Below are positions 21,886 through 32,131 of a stretch of 64,000 bases of DNA, piece after piece (positions within the stretch are counted from its first letter, which is position 1; every line of letters starts with the position of its first letter). A program made the translations under genes and the position numbers. The stretch lies in the NCBI GenBank assembly GCA_001970955.1, contig MPUH01000021.1, forward strand, positions 1-64,000, written 5' to 3'. Below the pieces are notes generated by a model. The model was not told the DNA's origin. It saw only the letters and a program-made list of their open reading frames with translations, and searched no databases. Source of the stretch: Stentor coeruleus. Lineage: Eukaryota; Ciliophora; Heterotrichea; Heterotrichida; Stentoridae.

Positions 21886-22524
21886 ATGTCGAGATTCAAC
21901 CCATACAACGATAACGGGGGAACTGTTGTAGCCGTAGCCCAAGGTTCTCGAGTGGTAATAGGTGGCGATACGCGTATATCAAATGGTTACAACATCTTAA
22001 GTAGAAACTATAACAAAGTGACCCAATTGACATCGACAACTTTTATAGCAACATCAGGTCAAGTCACCGATGCTCAAACCTTACATAAACTTTTATTAGC
22101 AAAAGTTGCTTTATACAAGCATCAGCATGGTAACGAACCATCCTTAAGAGCACTTTCAAAACTTCTCTGTGTCACTTTATACTCAAGAAGATTCTTCCCT
22201 TATTACACTTTCAATCTTTTGTGTGGTGTAGATGACGATGGACAAGGTAAAGTTTTTGGCTATGATGCTATCGGGAGTTTTGACGAACTTAAATATGGGG
22301 CACAAGGAAGCGGGCAACAATTGAGTATGAGCATATTAGACAATCAAATGAAAGGTACTAATAGAACTGATAGCTATAGTTTTAATAGTGATCCTGTTGG
22401 ACTTGTCAAAGATGTGTTTAATGCTGTAGCAGAGAGGGATATTTACACTGGTGATCATGTGCTTATTTGGGATGTGAGTCCTCAAGGTATTAATCAGTCA
22501 ACTTTTAGACTTAGGTCAGATTAA
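21886..22524 (+). CDS. PSMB1: 20S proteasome subunit beta-6 (PSMB1/Pre7)
   Basis: A 212-residue protein matching beta-6 throughout: FNPYNDNGGTVVA at the start (yeast Pre7: FNPYGDNGGT), GGDTRIS, NYNKVTQL, RRFFPYYTFN and YDAIGSFDELKYGAQGSG. It ends at TFRLRSD, where family members also end. It builds the outer wall of the inner beta ring of the 20S core. Beta-6 is one of the non-catalytic beta subunits. The agreement at the C-terminus shows that TAA is a true stop here. The next gene begins only 28 bp after it. Confidence 0.95.
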   Translation: MSRFNPYNDNGGTVVAVAQGSRVVIGGDTRISNGYNILSRNYNKVTQLTSTTFIATSGQVTDAQTLHKLLLAKVALYKHQHGNEPSLRALSKLLCVTLYSRRFFPYYTFNLLCGVDDDGQGKVFGYDAIGSFDELKYGAQGSGQQLSMSILDNQMKGTNRTDSYSFNSDPVGLVKDVFNAVAERDIYTGDHVLIWDVSPQGINQSTFRLRSD

Positions 22525-22552
22525 ATCATTGCCTTACTTGATTTAGAGATAA

Positions 22553-23113
22553 ATGGACGAACTACTTGATACTGTTGATTGGCTGCAAGATGCCCCAGAG
22601 ACTGTGTTAGTGAGTTTATTTGAGTATAGTTTAGGGTTTCTTCAAGGACAGGTTGATAAAAAAACCCTTGGACAATTAGCAGAGTCTTTAGAAAAAACAT
22701 CAGAAAGTACGGAAAGGGTTTTAGAAGCTTTGGGTTTTATGATTACAAGCATTTGCACAGGGAGGACTATTCCTGATGTTCCTTGGGCCCCTGCGCTACA
22801 GAGTTTTGTTAAAGAAAGCCAAGCAGAAATCAAACTTTCTTATTCATTGAATTCACTCCATACCCCTTTGCAAAGCACTTTTAAAGACTTTGATTGGAGA
22901 TTTGAAGTACAAGTTAGTTCGCGTGCTGTTGAAGATGTCACAGTGCCGAAAATCATATTACAAATCACTACAGATAATGGACAAGAGGTTTTAGAATGCG
23001 ATTATGCGAATATGAAAAATTTATACACCCAATTGAGACAAGCACTTAAAACATTTGAATCAGTAAGAGCGAAGAAGACTGAGAAATTCTTAAAGCCAAG
23101 CAAAAATTTATAA
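22553..23113 (+). CDS. COMM-domain protein (Commander complex subunit)
   Basis: A 186-residue protein. The N-terminal 110 residues are helical, and the C-terminal 70 form a COMM domain: FKDFDWRFEVQVSSRAV, then PKIILQITTDNG, and a final helix around MKNLYTQLRQALKTFES. The DW pair and this final helix are typical. Ten COMMD paralogs form a ring in the Commander complex, which recycles membrane proteins from endosomes with the CCC and Retriever parts. I cannot say which paralog this is. It follows the proteasome gene by 28 bp on the same strand, so their flanks must overlap. Confidence 0.85.
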   Translation: MDELLDTVDWLQDAPETVLVSLFEYSLGFLQGQVDKKTLGQLAESLEKTSESTERVLEALGFMITSICTGRTIPDVPWAPALQSFVKESQAEIKLSYSLNSLHTPLQSTFKDFDWRFEVQVSSRAVEDVTVPKIILQITTDNGQEVLECDYANMKNLYTQLRQALKTFESVRAKKTEKFLKPSKNL

Positions 23114-23251
23114 CTAAATTGAGGTTAGATAATATTCGAGTAATAAAAAAAAAAGCTTAGGATTATATAAAAATAATATATTTCAAGTGATTTTATCAAA
23201 TATATATTTTTTTATGTTATAATATATAATAAATATTATAATCTATATTAT

Positions 23252-24655
23252 TTATTGATCATCAACTTGTTCAATAATAAGATCTTCAACAATAGATGCT
23301 TGACATTGAAGGAATCGCATAAGTTCAACTTTTGGTGAGTTTTTTTTTAGGGAAAGAATATTATTGTTAAGTTCTGTTATCTCATCTCGCATTTGACTTT
23401 CTTGTAAATAAGCGTCATGGAGTTTGTTTCGTAGTTCGCTTAGTTCCTTTTTTTGGTCTAAGAGTTTTTTTTGGAGTTTTTCATATTCATCGGTTTTTAT
23501 TGATGAACCATAAAGTGGTCGTCCGGTAAAAATCGATTGTTCTCGGTCTTTTACAGAAAGCCGTGCAGCAAGAGCTAGAGAAGCTTCTGGAGCATTACAG
23601 GTTTTTTGCGCTTCTTTAAACTTCTCTTGAACTTCAGGGATTTTTATAGCAAAGTCATCAACAATCTGATCATAATCCCCTTCATTTAAACATTGATTCT
23701 CCTTCTCAACCCAGCTACACAAATTCAAAAACTCATTAAGCCACAAGTCAGCTAATGCTGCCATATTCGCACATTCTTGTCTAACTTTTTTACATTCTGC
23801 ATTTAATTCATCATATTTTTTTTCTGCTGTTTCTATTATTTTTGAATAATTTTCTCCAAAAAGTTGTTTTATTAAATATTTCTGTTCAGGTGTTAGGGTA
23901 TAACTTTTATCTTTAGCTAAAATTATCATTGAAAGTTTTGTTATAGCATCTTTTAAGGTTTTATCTGTTAAGTTTTCAGCAAAATCTCTATGTTTTCTTA
24001 GTTCATTATGCTCTTTTTGCATATCTTCTATTAGTTTATTAAGCATTTCGAGTTCTGAGTTGCTTATGATTAACTTTTGTGTTAGTTCTGAGGAAATTTG
24101 TTTTTCTTGTTGTAATGATTCTTGTAAAGAGCTTGTTTGGGTGTTAAGCATTTCGATTTTCTGTTGTTCTTCTTCTATTTGTTGGGTTAAACGGTGGATT
24201 TGTTTTTCGGCTAGTTCAAGGTTGTGGCTTAATTCTTCTTTATCAAGGTTTTTTTTGTTGATTTCCACTTCAAAGCACTGGACCTGCGTTCTAAAATCTT
24301 GCCTTTGTTTTCTTACTTGCACTAATTCTAAATCAACTTCATTTCTCTCATCTATCAAAGATATTATCAACTCCCTTGCATCACACAGCTCAGCTTCAAG
24401 CTCATCAATTTGTGTCCTGTAAAAAGCTTCAACTTTTCTATGATCTTTTTCTTGTTCATTAAGTATTTGAATAACTTTTTCTTTAGAGTACTTAGTATAA
24501 TCTGGAGGCTTGATATCTCTTTGATTTTTCCTTATATTCTCAAGTTTTTTTCTTAATATCTCCATTTCTTCCTGATTTTCTCATACCTCAGTTACAGGTT
24601 CAGCTTCTAAATCCGCAGCTTTTAATGTGATTCTTCTAACACAATTCAAATCCAT
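23252..24655 (-). CDS. Long coiled-coil protein
   Basis: Two exons joined by GTATGAGAAAATCAG (24572-24586), the only intron here ending in CAG, give about 462 residues. The start at 24655 adds MDLNCVRRITLK before the previously visible frame. Residues about 35-230 are continuous heptads rich in E, K, Q and L. A middle part with less coil has CSWVEKENQCLNEGDYDQ near 300. Another coil runs to about 430, and the end is acidic. There is no signal peptide or catalytic motif. It is probably a cytoskeletal, basal-body or trafficking scaffold, which is inference from the coils only. Convergent with the COMMD gene. Confidence 0.8.
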
Positions 24656-24736
24656 ATTAATAATCTTTTTATATAATAAAAAACATTTCTTAACATAATC
24701 AAATAAGTTATTAGCATAAACTAGTTTTATATTTTT

Positions 24737-25735
24737 CTAATCATTTTTATAGAAGTTTGCATTAAGTATTTCTATAATTTCATTGCAAACTCTTGTAATA
24801 TATAGGTCGTTAGGGAATAAGTTATATGGGATCATTCCAAGGTTATAAGAATTATGATCAGCTTTATGTAAAATCATAGACAAATACACAATCCTAGGCG
24901 AAAGGTAATTTTTTATATCATCTATAGTAATATTTTCTCTGTTAGGATACTGAGGATTAAATTCTAAAGACTGATGCAATAACACAAGTACTAATATTTC
25001 ATATTCAAACCTATCCTCTATTTCTGTAATTTTCTCAATATTCACATATTCTTGAATCTCCTCATGTAAAACATTAACCATCCTTGTACAATACCATAAC
25101 AAAGGTAAAATAATCTTAATATAACTATGATCAATAACCTCATCCATATCTTTAATAACAAAGCTCTTGCCTATAATTTCAGCAATTTTATTAGCATATT
25201 CAATATTTTTTATCCATCCAAATTCAACAAATACTTTTAATAATATTTTTGCACTTAAAAAAGGATGGAATGGGTCTCTATTATATACCTCTGGACTTAC
25301 CCTTTTACCTATATCATGAAACAATATCGCCCATAATAATAAATTTTTATCATATTCCGAAAGATTATAATATTCTGGATTAAGCATTAAGGCTATTAAA
25401 GATCCAAGAGTATGTCTAAGAATATGACCTTTATCACGATTTTTTAAAATTTCCCATTCAGGGATGTTTAATTTGTCTATTGATTCAAGGAAATTTTTGG
25501 ATATGCTTTCGAAAGTGTTCCAAATAGAAATTCTCCTTTCATGATTGGCTTTATTTTTATTGATGTTTTGAGAGTTTTGTAGTATTGAAAAACATGAAAT
25601 GCATGAATTTTCAAAGTCTTGAAAAACTTCTTTGAAAGATTTTGATAATGGTCTAACTTCAGAAATATGAAGAGAATGTGCATTTTGATCAGAGTCTGAG
25701 ATTGAATTTATAACTTCATTATCTGTATCATCCAT
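24737..25735 (-). CDS. HD-domain metal-dependent phosphohydrolase-like protein
   Basis: A 332-residue protein. The HD signature is clear: LRHTLGSLIALML near 105, then LLLWAILFHDIGKRV (about 130-145), then DPFHPFLSAKIL, giving the usual H...HD...H ladder of metal ligands. HD proteins hydrolyse nucleotides or cyclic nucleotides. The order and the middle size recall eukaryotic HD proteins of unknown substrate more than PDEs, whose domain has a longer set of His/Asp ligands. The N-terminal 70 residues are acidic and Ser-rich. No membrane segment. The terminator is TAG. Confidence 0.7.
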   Translation of the reverse strand: MDDTDNEVINSISDSDQNAHSLHISEVRPLSKSFKEVFQDFENSCISCFSILQNSQNINKNKANHERRISIWNTFESISKNFLESIDKLNIPEWEILKNRDKGHILRHTLGSLIALMLNPEYYNLSEYDKNLLLWAILFHDIGKRVSPEVYNRDPFHPFLSAKILLKVFVEFGWIKNIEYANKIAEIIGKSFVIKDMDEVIDHSYIKIILPLLWYCTRMVNVLHEEIQEYVNIEKITEIEDRFEYEILVLVLLHQSLEFNPQYPNRENITIDDIKNYLSPRIVYLSMILHKADHNSYNLGMIPYNLFPNDLYITRVCNEIIEILNANFYKND

Positions 25736-25769
25736 TAGAAAACTATTACCATGATATTGTCTAAAAATT

Positions 25770-25985
25770 TAAAAATTATAGTATTTACATTAAAGACAAT
25801 TAATAAAATAAGGTTTTTATTTTGAGTTTTTGGCTGTTGTATTACATGATTTTATCGTTTTTTTTGAGACGTTATGNGTAAAAATTATAGTATTTACATT
25901 AAAGACAATTAATAAAATAAAGTTTTTATTTTGAGTTTTTGGCTGTTGTATTACATGATTTTATCGTTTTTTTTGAGACGTTATG
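25770..25985 (+). repeat. False 107-bp duplication around a single N (25877)
   Basis: Positions 25770-25876 recur at 25879-25985 with one mismatch (aagg versus aaag). An unmerged contig overlap is the likely cause; the mismatch may be an allele or an end-of-contig error. Confidence 0.88.
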
Positions 25986-26077
25986 ATTAAAGATTTAGGA
26001 AAAACTTTGATACTTGATTTGAGGATTAATNGATTAAAGATTTAGGAAAAACTTTGATACTTGATTTGAGGATTAAT
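25985..26077 (+). repeat. False 46-bp duplication around a single N (26031)
   Basis: Positions 25985-26030 recur exactly at 26032-26077, with one N between, directly after the previous joint. Confidence 0.9.
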
Positions 26078-26120
26078 GGAGATTTTTTAGTTTTATAGGA
26101 AGGTTGTTGTAATAATTAGT

Positions 26121-27326
26121 ATGGCCTTTGGGAATTGCAAGTTTTTTGTTTTAGTTCTCCTTGTGCAGAAACTTTATGCTGGGACTACTGATGATAGGTC
26201 TTGGATACATGACAACAACATGACTGAGTTTGTGATTTTTGGTGTGATTTCTTTATGCTGCGTGCTTTTTGGAGGACTTATGTCTGGATTAACAGTTGGT
26301 TTGCTTGGAATTGATGAACTTGAATTAGAAATCAAACTTACAAGCGGAACACCACAAGAAAAAGCTACGGCTAGGAAGATACTTTCTGTTATAAATAATC
26401 ACCACTTACTACTTGTCACACTTTTGCTAGCTAATTCAATAGCTATGGAAGCTTTACCACTTTTTCTTGATGAGATGTTTAATACAGAAATTTCTTTAGC
26501 TATTAGTGTGACCTTTGTTTTAGCTTTTGGTGAAGTTATTCCACAATCTATTTGCACAGGTCGTGACCAAATAAAAATCGCAGGGAGAATGGTCCCTGTA
26601 GTTAAAGTCCTCATGATCCTTTTATTCCCAATCAGTTACCCAATAGCCAAATTCCTAGACTATCTCCTAAAACACGAGCACACTTCTGTCCATCTAAAGC
26701 CTGACGATCTTAAAACCTTCATCTCTCTTCATGAAAGTTTTAACAAAGGCCAAGACGTAGAAAACATCGGTTTAGAAAAATTTCAAATCAGCATGATCCA
26801 TAAAGTTATAGATCTCAACCGTATAAAAGTTAAAAGCTTTATGCAACCTTATAAAAATTTCACCCCAATAAAACTCAATGCCCCATTAGATCAAAAAACC
26901 CTTGATAAAATCCTTTTAGGAAAATATCATTCAATTCCTGTATATGAAGACTATAAAAGTAATATAATTGGGGTTATTAAAATACATGAATTACTTAAAA
27001 CTATTAAAAACAATTCTATAGTTGCAAGTGATTTAGTAATGAAAGAACCAGAAATTTTTGATCATAAAATGACTTTGCTTATGGCGTTGAAAAGATTAGA
27101 AGCTGCACAAGATACTATTGGGTTTGTGTGTGATAATTTTGATGGGAAAAAAAAAATTGTTGGGGTTGTGACTAAGGAAATTATAATGGATCACTGTTTA
27201 AGCTCGACAAACCTTTCAGAAAGGTCAGAGATTACTGAGATATCAAGAGCACTTGCTGATTCATTAGAAAATACAAAGCCTCCAAAGAAAAAGAACCTAA
27301 GCGCCATGCGAGAAAATCTACTTTAA
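26121..27326 (+). CDS. CNNM/Mam3-type DUF21-CBS membrane protein
   Basis: A 401-residue protein with a signal peptide (about 1-20). A DUF21 membrane domain follows (about 35-190): FGGLMSGLTVGLLGID, NHHLLLVTLLLANSIAMEALPLFLD and LAFGEVIPQSICTGRD are typical of CNNM proteins. A CBS pair (about 225-355) has RIKVKSFMQP, HSIPVYED and IIGVIKIHELLK. CNNM proteins handle Mg2+ efflux or its control at the plasma membrane; the yeast relative Mam3 acts in the vacuole. The protein lacks the C-terminal cyclic-nucleotide-like domain of animal CNNMs. Its end lies 63 bp from the end of the next gene (convergent). Confidence 0.9.
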   Translation: MAFGNCKFFVLVLLVQKLYAGTTDDRSWIHDNNMTEFVIFGVISLCCVLFGGLMSGLTVGLLGIDELELEIKLTSGTPQEKATARKILSVINNHHLLLVTLLLANSIAMEALPLFLDEMFNTEISLAISVTFVLAFGEVIPQSICTGRDQIKIAGRMVPVVKVLMILLFPISYPIAKFLDYLLKHEHTSVHLKPDDLKTFISLHESFNKGQDVENIGLEKFQISMIHKVIDLNRIKVKSFMQPYKNFTPIKLNAPLDQKTLDKILLGKYHSIPVYEDYKSNIIGVIKIHELLKTIKNNSIVASDLVMKEPEIFDHKMTLLMALKRLEAAQDTIGFVCDNFDGKKKIVGVVTKEIIMDHCLSSTNLSERSEITEISRALADSLENTKPPKKKNLSAMRENLL

Positions 27327-27389
27327 TAATTTAGTATTAGACATTTGTTGCCTTAAAGGTACAATTAATACTTAAGTTAACATATACGC

Positions 27390-27977
27390 CTAAAAAACTG
27401 CACATTCACATTTTGCTTCTTGATTTTTACTAGTATCCCCTCTAGATATTATATACTCTTCAATCTCACCAAGTTTTTGATTAAGCGTTTTTTCTTCTTC
27501 ATCAAGAATTTGGATTTCATTATTCCTATATTCTAATGTCTTTTTAGAATCCTCAATTCTTTTTTCTAAATACACAATTTTTTCTATGAGTTCTTGAACA
27601 ATTATTTTTTGGGGTTGTTGTTCTTCTGTATTTAATGGAGGATTAACACTTGTACTTGTTTTAGAACTATCACTTATTATAGCATTTGGGACATGTAATT
27701 GTTCAAGCTCAGCATTAGAAAGTTTATTTGAGAAAAATGCAAAAGCTGTTAGTCTAGATGTGATGTAGTTTTGAATTTCTTTAGTTTTTTTGTTGATTAA
27801 TTCTAGGTCATCAGAGTCTACACTCGAATTGTTTTCGGCGATAGAAACATTTAAACTAGCTATGCTACTGCAAATAGACCGAAAAGATGAACCTAGCATG
27901 CTTGGGCTTTCTAAAAATGATCCTTGTCGGCTGCTTATGTCTGATGGGCTTAAGAAACTTATTTGGTTATTTTCCAT
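27390..27977 (-). CDS. Coiled-coil protein with C-terminal prenylation motif
   Basis: A 195-residue protein. The N-terminal 50 residues are Ser-rich, and residues about 115-175 form a heptad coiled coil (LIEKIVYLEKRIEDSKK). It ends ECAVF, a CaaX box whose final Phe favours geranylgeranylation by the known rule; a further Cys two residues upstream could be palmitoylated. Membrane anchoring of a coiled-coil adaptor is inferred. No homolog is recognised. The TAG stop is accepted because the preceding bases do not fit the 15-nt intron pattern. Confidence 0.75.
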   Translation of the reverse strand: MENNQISFLSPSDISSRQGSFLESPSMLGSSFRSICSSIASLNVSIAENNSSVDSDDLELINKKTKEIQNYITSRLTAFAFFSNKLSNAELEQLHVPNAIISDSSKTSTSVNPPLNTEEQQPQKIIVQELIEKIVYLEKRIEDSKKTLEYRNNEIQILDEEEKTLNQKLGEIEEYIISRGDTSKNQEAKCECAVF

Positions 27978-28450
27978 AATTATATAGGATGATAGATGTT
28001 TTGTGATATTGTTAAAAAATTTCTTTATAGTAGATATGATGAAGATTTAGTTTTTATAAGATAAAGGGTTATTCATTGGAAATACTAAAAAAATAACCCT
28101 AAAACTGTAAAAAACATAAAAAAATCCACAACTTTCAACACTACCAAAACCCAAAATAAACCTCTCAGTCTCTCAAACCTTCTAATCTTCATTACAATTC
28201 CCAAAATTCCATTTCTTAAATAATCTTTTCCTAAAACTCCTTCCATCTTCCTTACTCTTAACAACACCCTAACACCTAAATTATTACAAAAATCCAATAA
28301 AAAATTCCTTACAAATAAACCTCATATAGAAATTCTTCATATAACAAAATCTCTTATACTCTAAAGCTAAAACATCTTAATTACATAAAAATCCTATATC
28401 TTATCCTCTATAAAATCCTACAACTTTATCGCAAAATACTAAACTAATAA
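27978..28450. other. Divergent promoter region, sharp composition switch
   Basis: The left 100 bp are G-rich. From about 28080 to 28440 the plus strand is almost G-free (28141-28200: 20 C, 1 G by my count). The minus-strand open frame of about 70 codons inside the C-rich part is a by-product of this composition. No RNA gene is seen. Confidence 0.55.
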
Positions 28451-30109
28451 ATGGATTCACTAACAAGCTATTTTCCTGGACTTATGAAAAAGTTCACTGA
28501 CTCAGTATACCTATCACGTAAAGAAACCGATACAATCAAATTTTTACGTTTCGAAAAAATCCTCTTCAAAAACTCATCCCCATGTTTATGTATTCTGATA
28601 GGCTACGAAAGAGGCTTTGAAATCTGGGATTTGTCCCAAGACCCTGTATTAATATTTTCTAAACGAAACCAAGGGATTTCTATAATATCTTATATCCCTA
28701 ATACCCCTAAAATTAATTTAGCCCTTGTTACACTTTATGATACAACAGAATTCCCTGAAAAATCCTTTAAAATTTTTTCGGTATTGGATAATAAAACTAT
28801 TGCTGATATAAAAACTGAAGATTTAGTGACAAATATTCTTTGTAATAATGTAGTTGTTGCTGTTAGTATGACTTGTAAAATTGATATATATGAAAATACA
28901 AATTTCTCTAGACTTTATTCGATTAATGTTATGAGTAATGAGCTGAAATTTACATTATCTAGTGTGTATGTGGCATATACGATTGCATTTCAGATGGAGA
29001 GTTTTGATGAGACTGATATTAAACTTACTGATGTTATATCGAAAACCATGCACAACATTGCGGAAACGGGGATTAGTACGATTAAAAATTATATGGACCC
29101 TAGTGTGCGCACAGGTCAATATGGTAAGATTTTCATTAAAGACTTGACAAGTAACTCTCATATTTGTGAGTTCCAAGCTTTTAACACCCCTATTTCTTGT
29201 ATGACATTCAGTAAAAGTTCTCATCTTCTCATCGTCTCCCCATCTTCAGGTATGAGTTTCCACGTCTACAGAATCAACCCAGCAAAAGAAATCCGTGGTG
29301 AATACAAAAATCGTTACTTCCTCCTTTATAAACTACATAGAGGTATGACCCCTGCTGAAATAAATGATATCACAATAAGCGAAAATGAGAAAATCATTAT
29401 CGTATCCTCAGCTCGAGGTACTTGTCATATCTACAATATAAATCCCGAAAGCATAAGCCTAACTTACAATCAAGAAGTTTCATGTCGTATAAAACTAGGT
29501 TCAATGTTAAATGCTTTAGTATTCCCTCGTTGTCAAATACTATTATCTAAAAAAATGCAAGTCAAAAGTAGATCACCATTACAAAACACGATATTAGAAC
29601 CATGTCCATGTGAAGTTATTATGATAACAAATCTTGGTATTATATCTAAATATACTATTGAAACTAACCCTTTACTTATCTCATCTCATGCTATAGTAAG
29701 GAATAAAGACTTTAAAGAAATCCCTTTACAAGAACCTCAAAATAACATAAAAAAAACTATCGAAGAAGATTTTGAATACCTCGAAATCCCAAATAATGGT
29801 TGGGTACCTTTAAGTCGATCTCCACAGTTTAATTTTTATATGACTGATAATATGTTCCATCAACACCCTGAAGCTGATTATGATGTTTACCCTTTACAAG
29901 ATGATAAACTTATCCCACATCCAAAAACTACAAATACTTTTCCAGTCCCAGGGTTTACTGTTCATTATGATAAACATTTAAGGCTTATTGAAGCTATGGA
30001 TAATCCTATACCAAATACTCAAATCATCAGACCTGAACTTGATTTTCAGTTCATTGATCCATCAGCTCCAACTTATAAACTTTATCTTAATGAGCACTTT
30101 GCTAAATAA
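28451..30109 (+). CDS. BCAS3: BCAS3-like WD40/PROPPIN-type propeller protein
   Basis: A 552-residue protein. The beta-propeller features match BCAS3: LIGYERGFEIWDLS near the start, blades around CHICEFQAFN-type turns, and LYKLHRGMTPAEINDITISE followed by SSARGTCHIYNINP (BCAS3: LRGTSHVF.INP). The C-terminal part (about 440-550) has WVPLSRSPQFNFYM and a tail without blades. BCAS3 binds PHAF1 and phosphoinositides at forming autophagosomes and acts in cell polarity in animals. The ciliate role is inferred. No intron is visible. It ends 33 bp from the end of the CDPK gene (convergent). Confidence 0.8.
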   Translation: MDSLTSYFPGLMKKFTDSVYLSRKETDTIKFLRFEKILFKNSSPCLCILIGYERGFEIWDLSQDPVLIFSKRNQGISIISYIPNTPKINLALVTLYDTTEFPEKSFKIFSVLDNKTIADIKTEDLVTNILCNNVVVAVSMTCKIDIYENTNFSRLYSINVMSNELKFTLSSVYVAYTIAFQMESFDETDIKLTDVISKTMHNIAETGISTIKNYMDPSVRTGQYGKIFIKDLTSNSHICEFQAFNTPISCMTFSKSSHLLIVSPSSGMSFHVYRINPAKEIRGEYKNRYFLLYKLHRGMTPAEINDITISENEKIIIVSSARGTCHIYNINPESISLTYNQEVSCRIKLGSMLNALVFPRCQILLSKKMQVKSRSPLQNTILEPCPCEVIMITNLGIISKYTIETNPLLISSHAIVRNKDFKEIPLQEPQNNIKKTIEEDFEYLEIPNNGWVPLSRSPQFNFYMTDNMFHQHPEADYDVYPLQDDKLIPHPKTTNTFPVPGFTVHYDKHLRLIEAMDNPIPNTQIIRPELDFQFIDPSAPTYKLYLNEHFAK

Positions 30110-30142
30110 TTATTATAGTATCTAAATTTTTTTTTTAAGTAA

Positions 30143-31606
30143 TTATAATACTGCTTTTTTTGTCATCATTATTTTGAATTCATCATATGTTATTCCACCT
30201 TTACGTCCTAAATGAACTTCGTTTATTATATGAGAAATTTTTTCTTCTGTGTATGATAAACCCATACGTTTAAACACAACTTTAAGGTTATCAATTGTGA
30301 TTTCTCCACTTTTATCGATATCGAAATAACTAAAAAGAGTTAACATCATTTGTTCGTTAACACAGAGTCTACTGCTTAAGGTTGCTGTGAGAAATTCGGA
30401 ATAATGGATTTTACCGTCTTGGGCATAGTCGAGTCGTTTGAAGATTTCGATGAGTTCTCTTTTTGGTAGGATTATACCGGTTTTTGCTAAGGAAAACTCG
30501 ATATCTTTAATACTTAGGGTACCTGTTCCTTCTATATCGACTTCATTAAAAGCGCTTCGAAGTGCTCCAATCTCAGAAACACTCATGTATTTTACTAGAA
30601 TACCTACCGCCGCTCTCCACATTTCGCTTGGAGGCATGAAATTTTTCAATGAAGCGTATATTGAAATATCAACTTTTTCTTCTTTAGCTTGTTTCATCCA
30701 AGGATGGGTTAAAGCTTGCTCAGCAGAAAATCTAAGCTCAGGATTTTTCACAAGAAGCTTTTGAATCAAATCAACGCCTTGTGCGCTTATATGTTTAAAC
30801 TCATGCGAATTTACATTAAGTTCATCATTTAAAATGCTTTTATATATTTCAGGGGTACAATTACCAGAAAAAGGATGTGTTCCTGTTAACATTAAAACCA
30901 TAATAATTCCTAAGCTCCATATATCACATTTCATATCATAAGGTCCTTTAAGAACTTCAGGAGCTAAATAATATGGTGTTCCAGCAAATGTTTCCATACT
31001 AACTCCTTTTTTTTTTTTCATAGTAAATCTATGAGCTAATCCAAAATCTATAAGTTTAAGTTCTGCATTAGTGTCTGTGCTCTCAAATATGAAATTCTGT
31101 GGTTTAACATCTCTGTGACAAATACCATTTTTGTGAAGATGATTGATTGCTCTCATCATTTTTTTCATGTATTTTGCTACTAAAGCTTCATTTAAACGCC
31201 CATTTTGGATTATAACTTCAAAAAGCTCCCCTCCTGAACAGTATTCAGTTACTATGTTGAAAAAATACTCCTCGTCGAAAAAGTCGTAAAGTTTTACTAT
31301 GTTTGGATGATCAATACTTGATAAGATTTCAACTTCGTTTTTTAATAGAGACAGATCGTGTTTGATTTTAGATTTTGTTATGGTTTTTATAGCGACTTGG
31401 ATATCTGGATTGTCTAATTTTGCCCCTCTTCTAACGATACCGAAACTTCCTTGGCCGATAACTTTTTTTAAGGAGTAAATATCTGTTAGCTTCTGAGATA
31501 TGTTTTTTGTAGTTTCTGAAATTACAGGCTGAGGGTTTTCTAATTTTTCTGATTTCGGAGTAGTTTTTATTTCTTTTTTAGCCTTTTTGCCTAAGCACTG
31601 CCCCAT
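30143..31606 (-). CDS. Calcium-dependent protein kinase (CDPK)
   Basis: A 487-residue kinase. MGQCLGKK at the start predicts N-myristoylation at Gly2 and palmitoylation at Cys4. The kinase domain (about 45-305) has GQGSFGIV, VAIKTI, HRDVKPQNFIF, DFGLAHRF and GTPYYLAPEVL, and is complete. A junction helix and four EF-hands follow. Loops 2 and 3 (DYAQDGKIHYSE, DIDKSGEITIDN) look able to bind Ca2+. Loop 1 is partly canonical (DIEGTGTLSIKD). Loop 4 (HLGRKGGITYDE) lacks the first acidic residue. CDPKs couple Ca2+ rise to phosphorylation in ciliates, plants and apicomplexans. Membrane localisation follows from the acylation motif. Confidence 0.95.
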   Translation of the reverse strand: MGQCLGKKAKKEIKTTPKSEKLENPQPVISETTKNISQKLTDIYSLKKVIGQGSFGIVRRGAKLDNPDIQVAIKTITKSKIKHDLSLLKNEVEILSSIDHPNIVKLYDFFDEEYFFNIVTEYCSGGELFEVIIQNGRLNEALVAKYMKKMMRAINHLHKNGICHRDVKPQNFIFESTDTNAELKLIDFGLAHRFTMKKKKGVSMETFAGTPYYLAPEVLKGPYDMKCDIWSLGIIMVLMLTGTHPFSGNCTPEIYKSILNDELNVNSHEFKHISAQGVDLIQKLLVKNPELRFSAEQALTHPWMKQAKEEKVDISIYASLKNFMPPSEMWRAAVGILVKYMSVSEIGALRSAFNEVDIEGTGTLSIKDIEFSLAKTGIILPKRELIEIFKRLDYAQDGKIHYSEFLTATLSSRLCVNEQMMLTLFSYFDIDKSGEITIDNLKVVFKRMGLSYTEEKISHIINEVHLGRKGGITYDEFKIMMTKKAVL

Positions 31607-32131
31607 TATTTTATAAAACTGCCAGCAAAGAAATGTTGAAAATAATTATTAGCATCTAAAAATTGATTAAAAAAGAGTATGAAAAGATTTTGTTTGAAAT
31701 CTTTCTTACAAAAATATGCTCAAACATGTTAGTTTTAATTAGAAATGGATACCTAAAAAAAAAAAAACATAAACTTTTAGCACCTTATTTCTGGTATGTT
31801 TATTTATAGTAAAGCTCATCTCTTTATATAATCATAATTTTATATACCATATCATAAATAAACAACATAAAATATCTGTTTCAGTTTATCTAACCCAAAT
31901 ATAAACTATTAAATCACTTGATATAAATTATAACAACAACTTAAAATCTTATCAAAATTGCCCATCACTCTAAGCACAAATCAACCTAAAATCCTCAACT
32001 ATTCAACCCAACCCAACTTTTTTAATTAAAATAAAATTTTTATTACCCAACAACATCAATTTATCCACAAATATCAGTCTAAAAAATCCCAAAATCCCCT
32101 AATCATAATCCAATGATTTCCATAAAAAAAA
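31607..32131. other. Intergenic, no gene seen
   Basis: 525 bp between two minus-strand genes. The right part is strongly C-rich and G-free (31981-32040: 15 C, 0 G by my count). No element is recognised. Confidence 0.5.

Larger units (their letters stand above)
25736..26120. other. Divergent intergenic with two assembly joints
   Basis: No gene is seen. Two single N bases (25877, 26031), each between matching sequences, inflate this promoter region by about 150 bp. The true spacing between the two starts is therefore about 230 bp. Confidence 0.6.

Noticed and set aside
28085-28297. Minus-strand open frame of 70 codons
   Set aside because: It lies in the G-free, C-rich flank of a plus-strand gene; its composition alone keeps it open, and no protein feature supports it.
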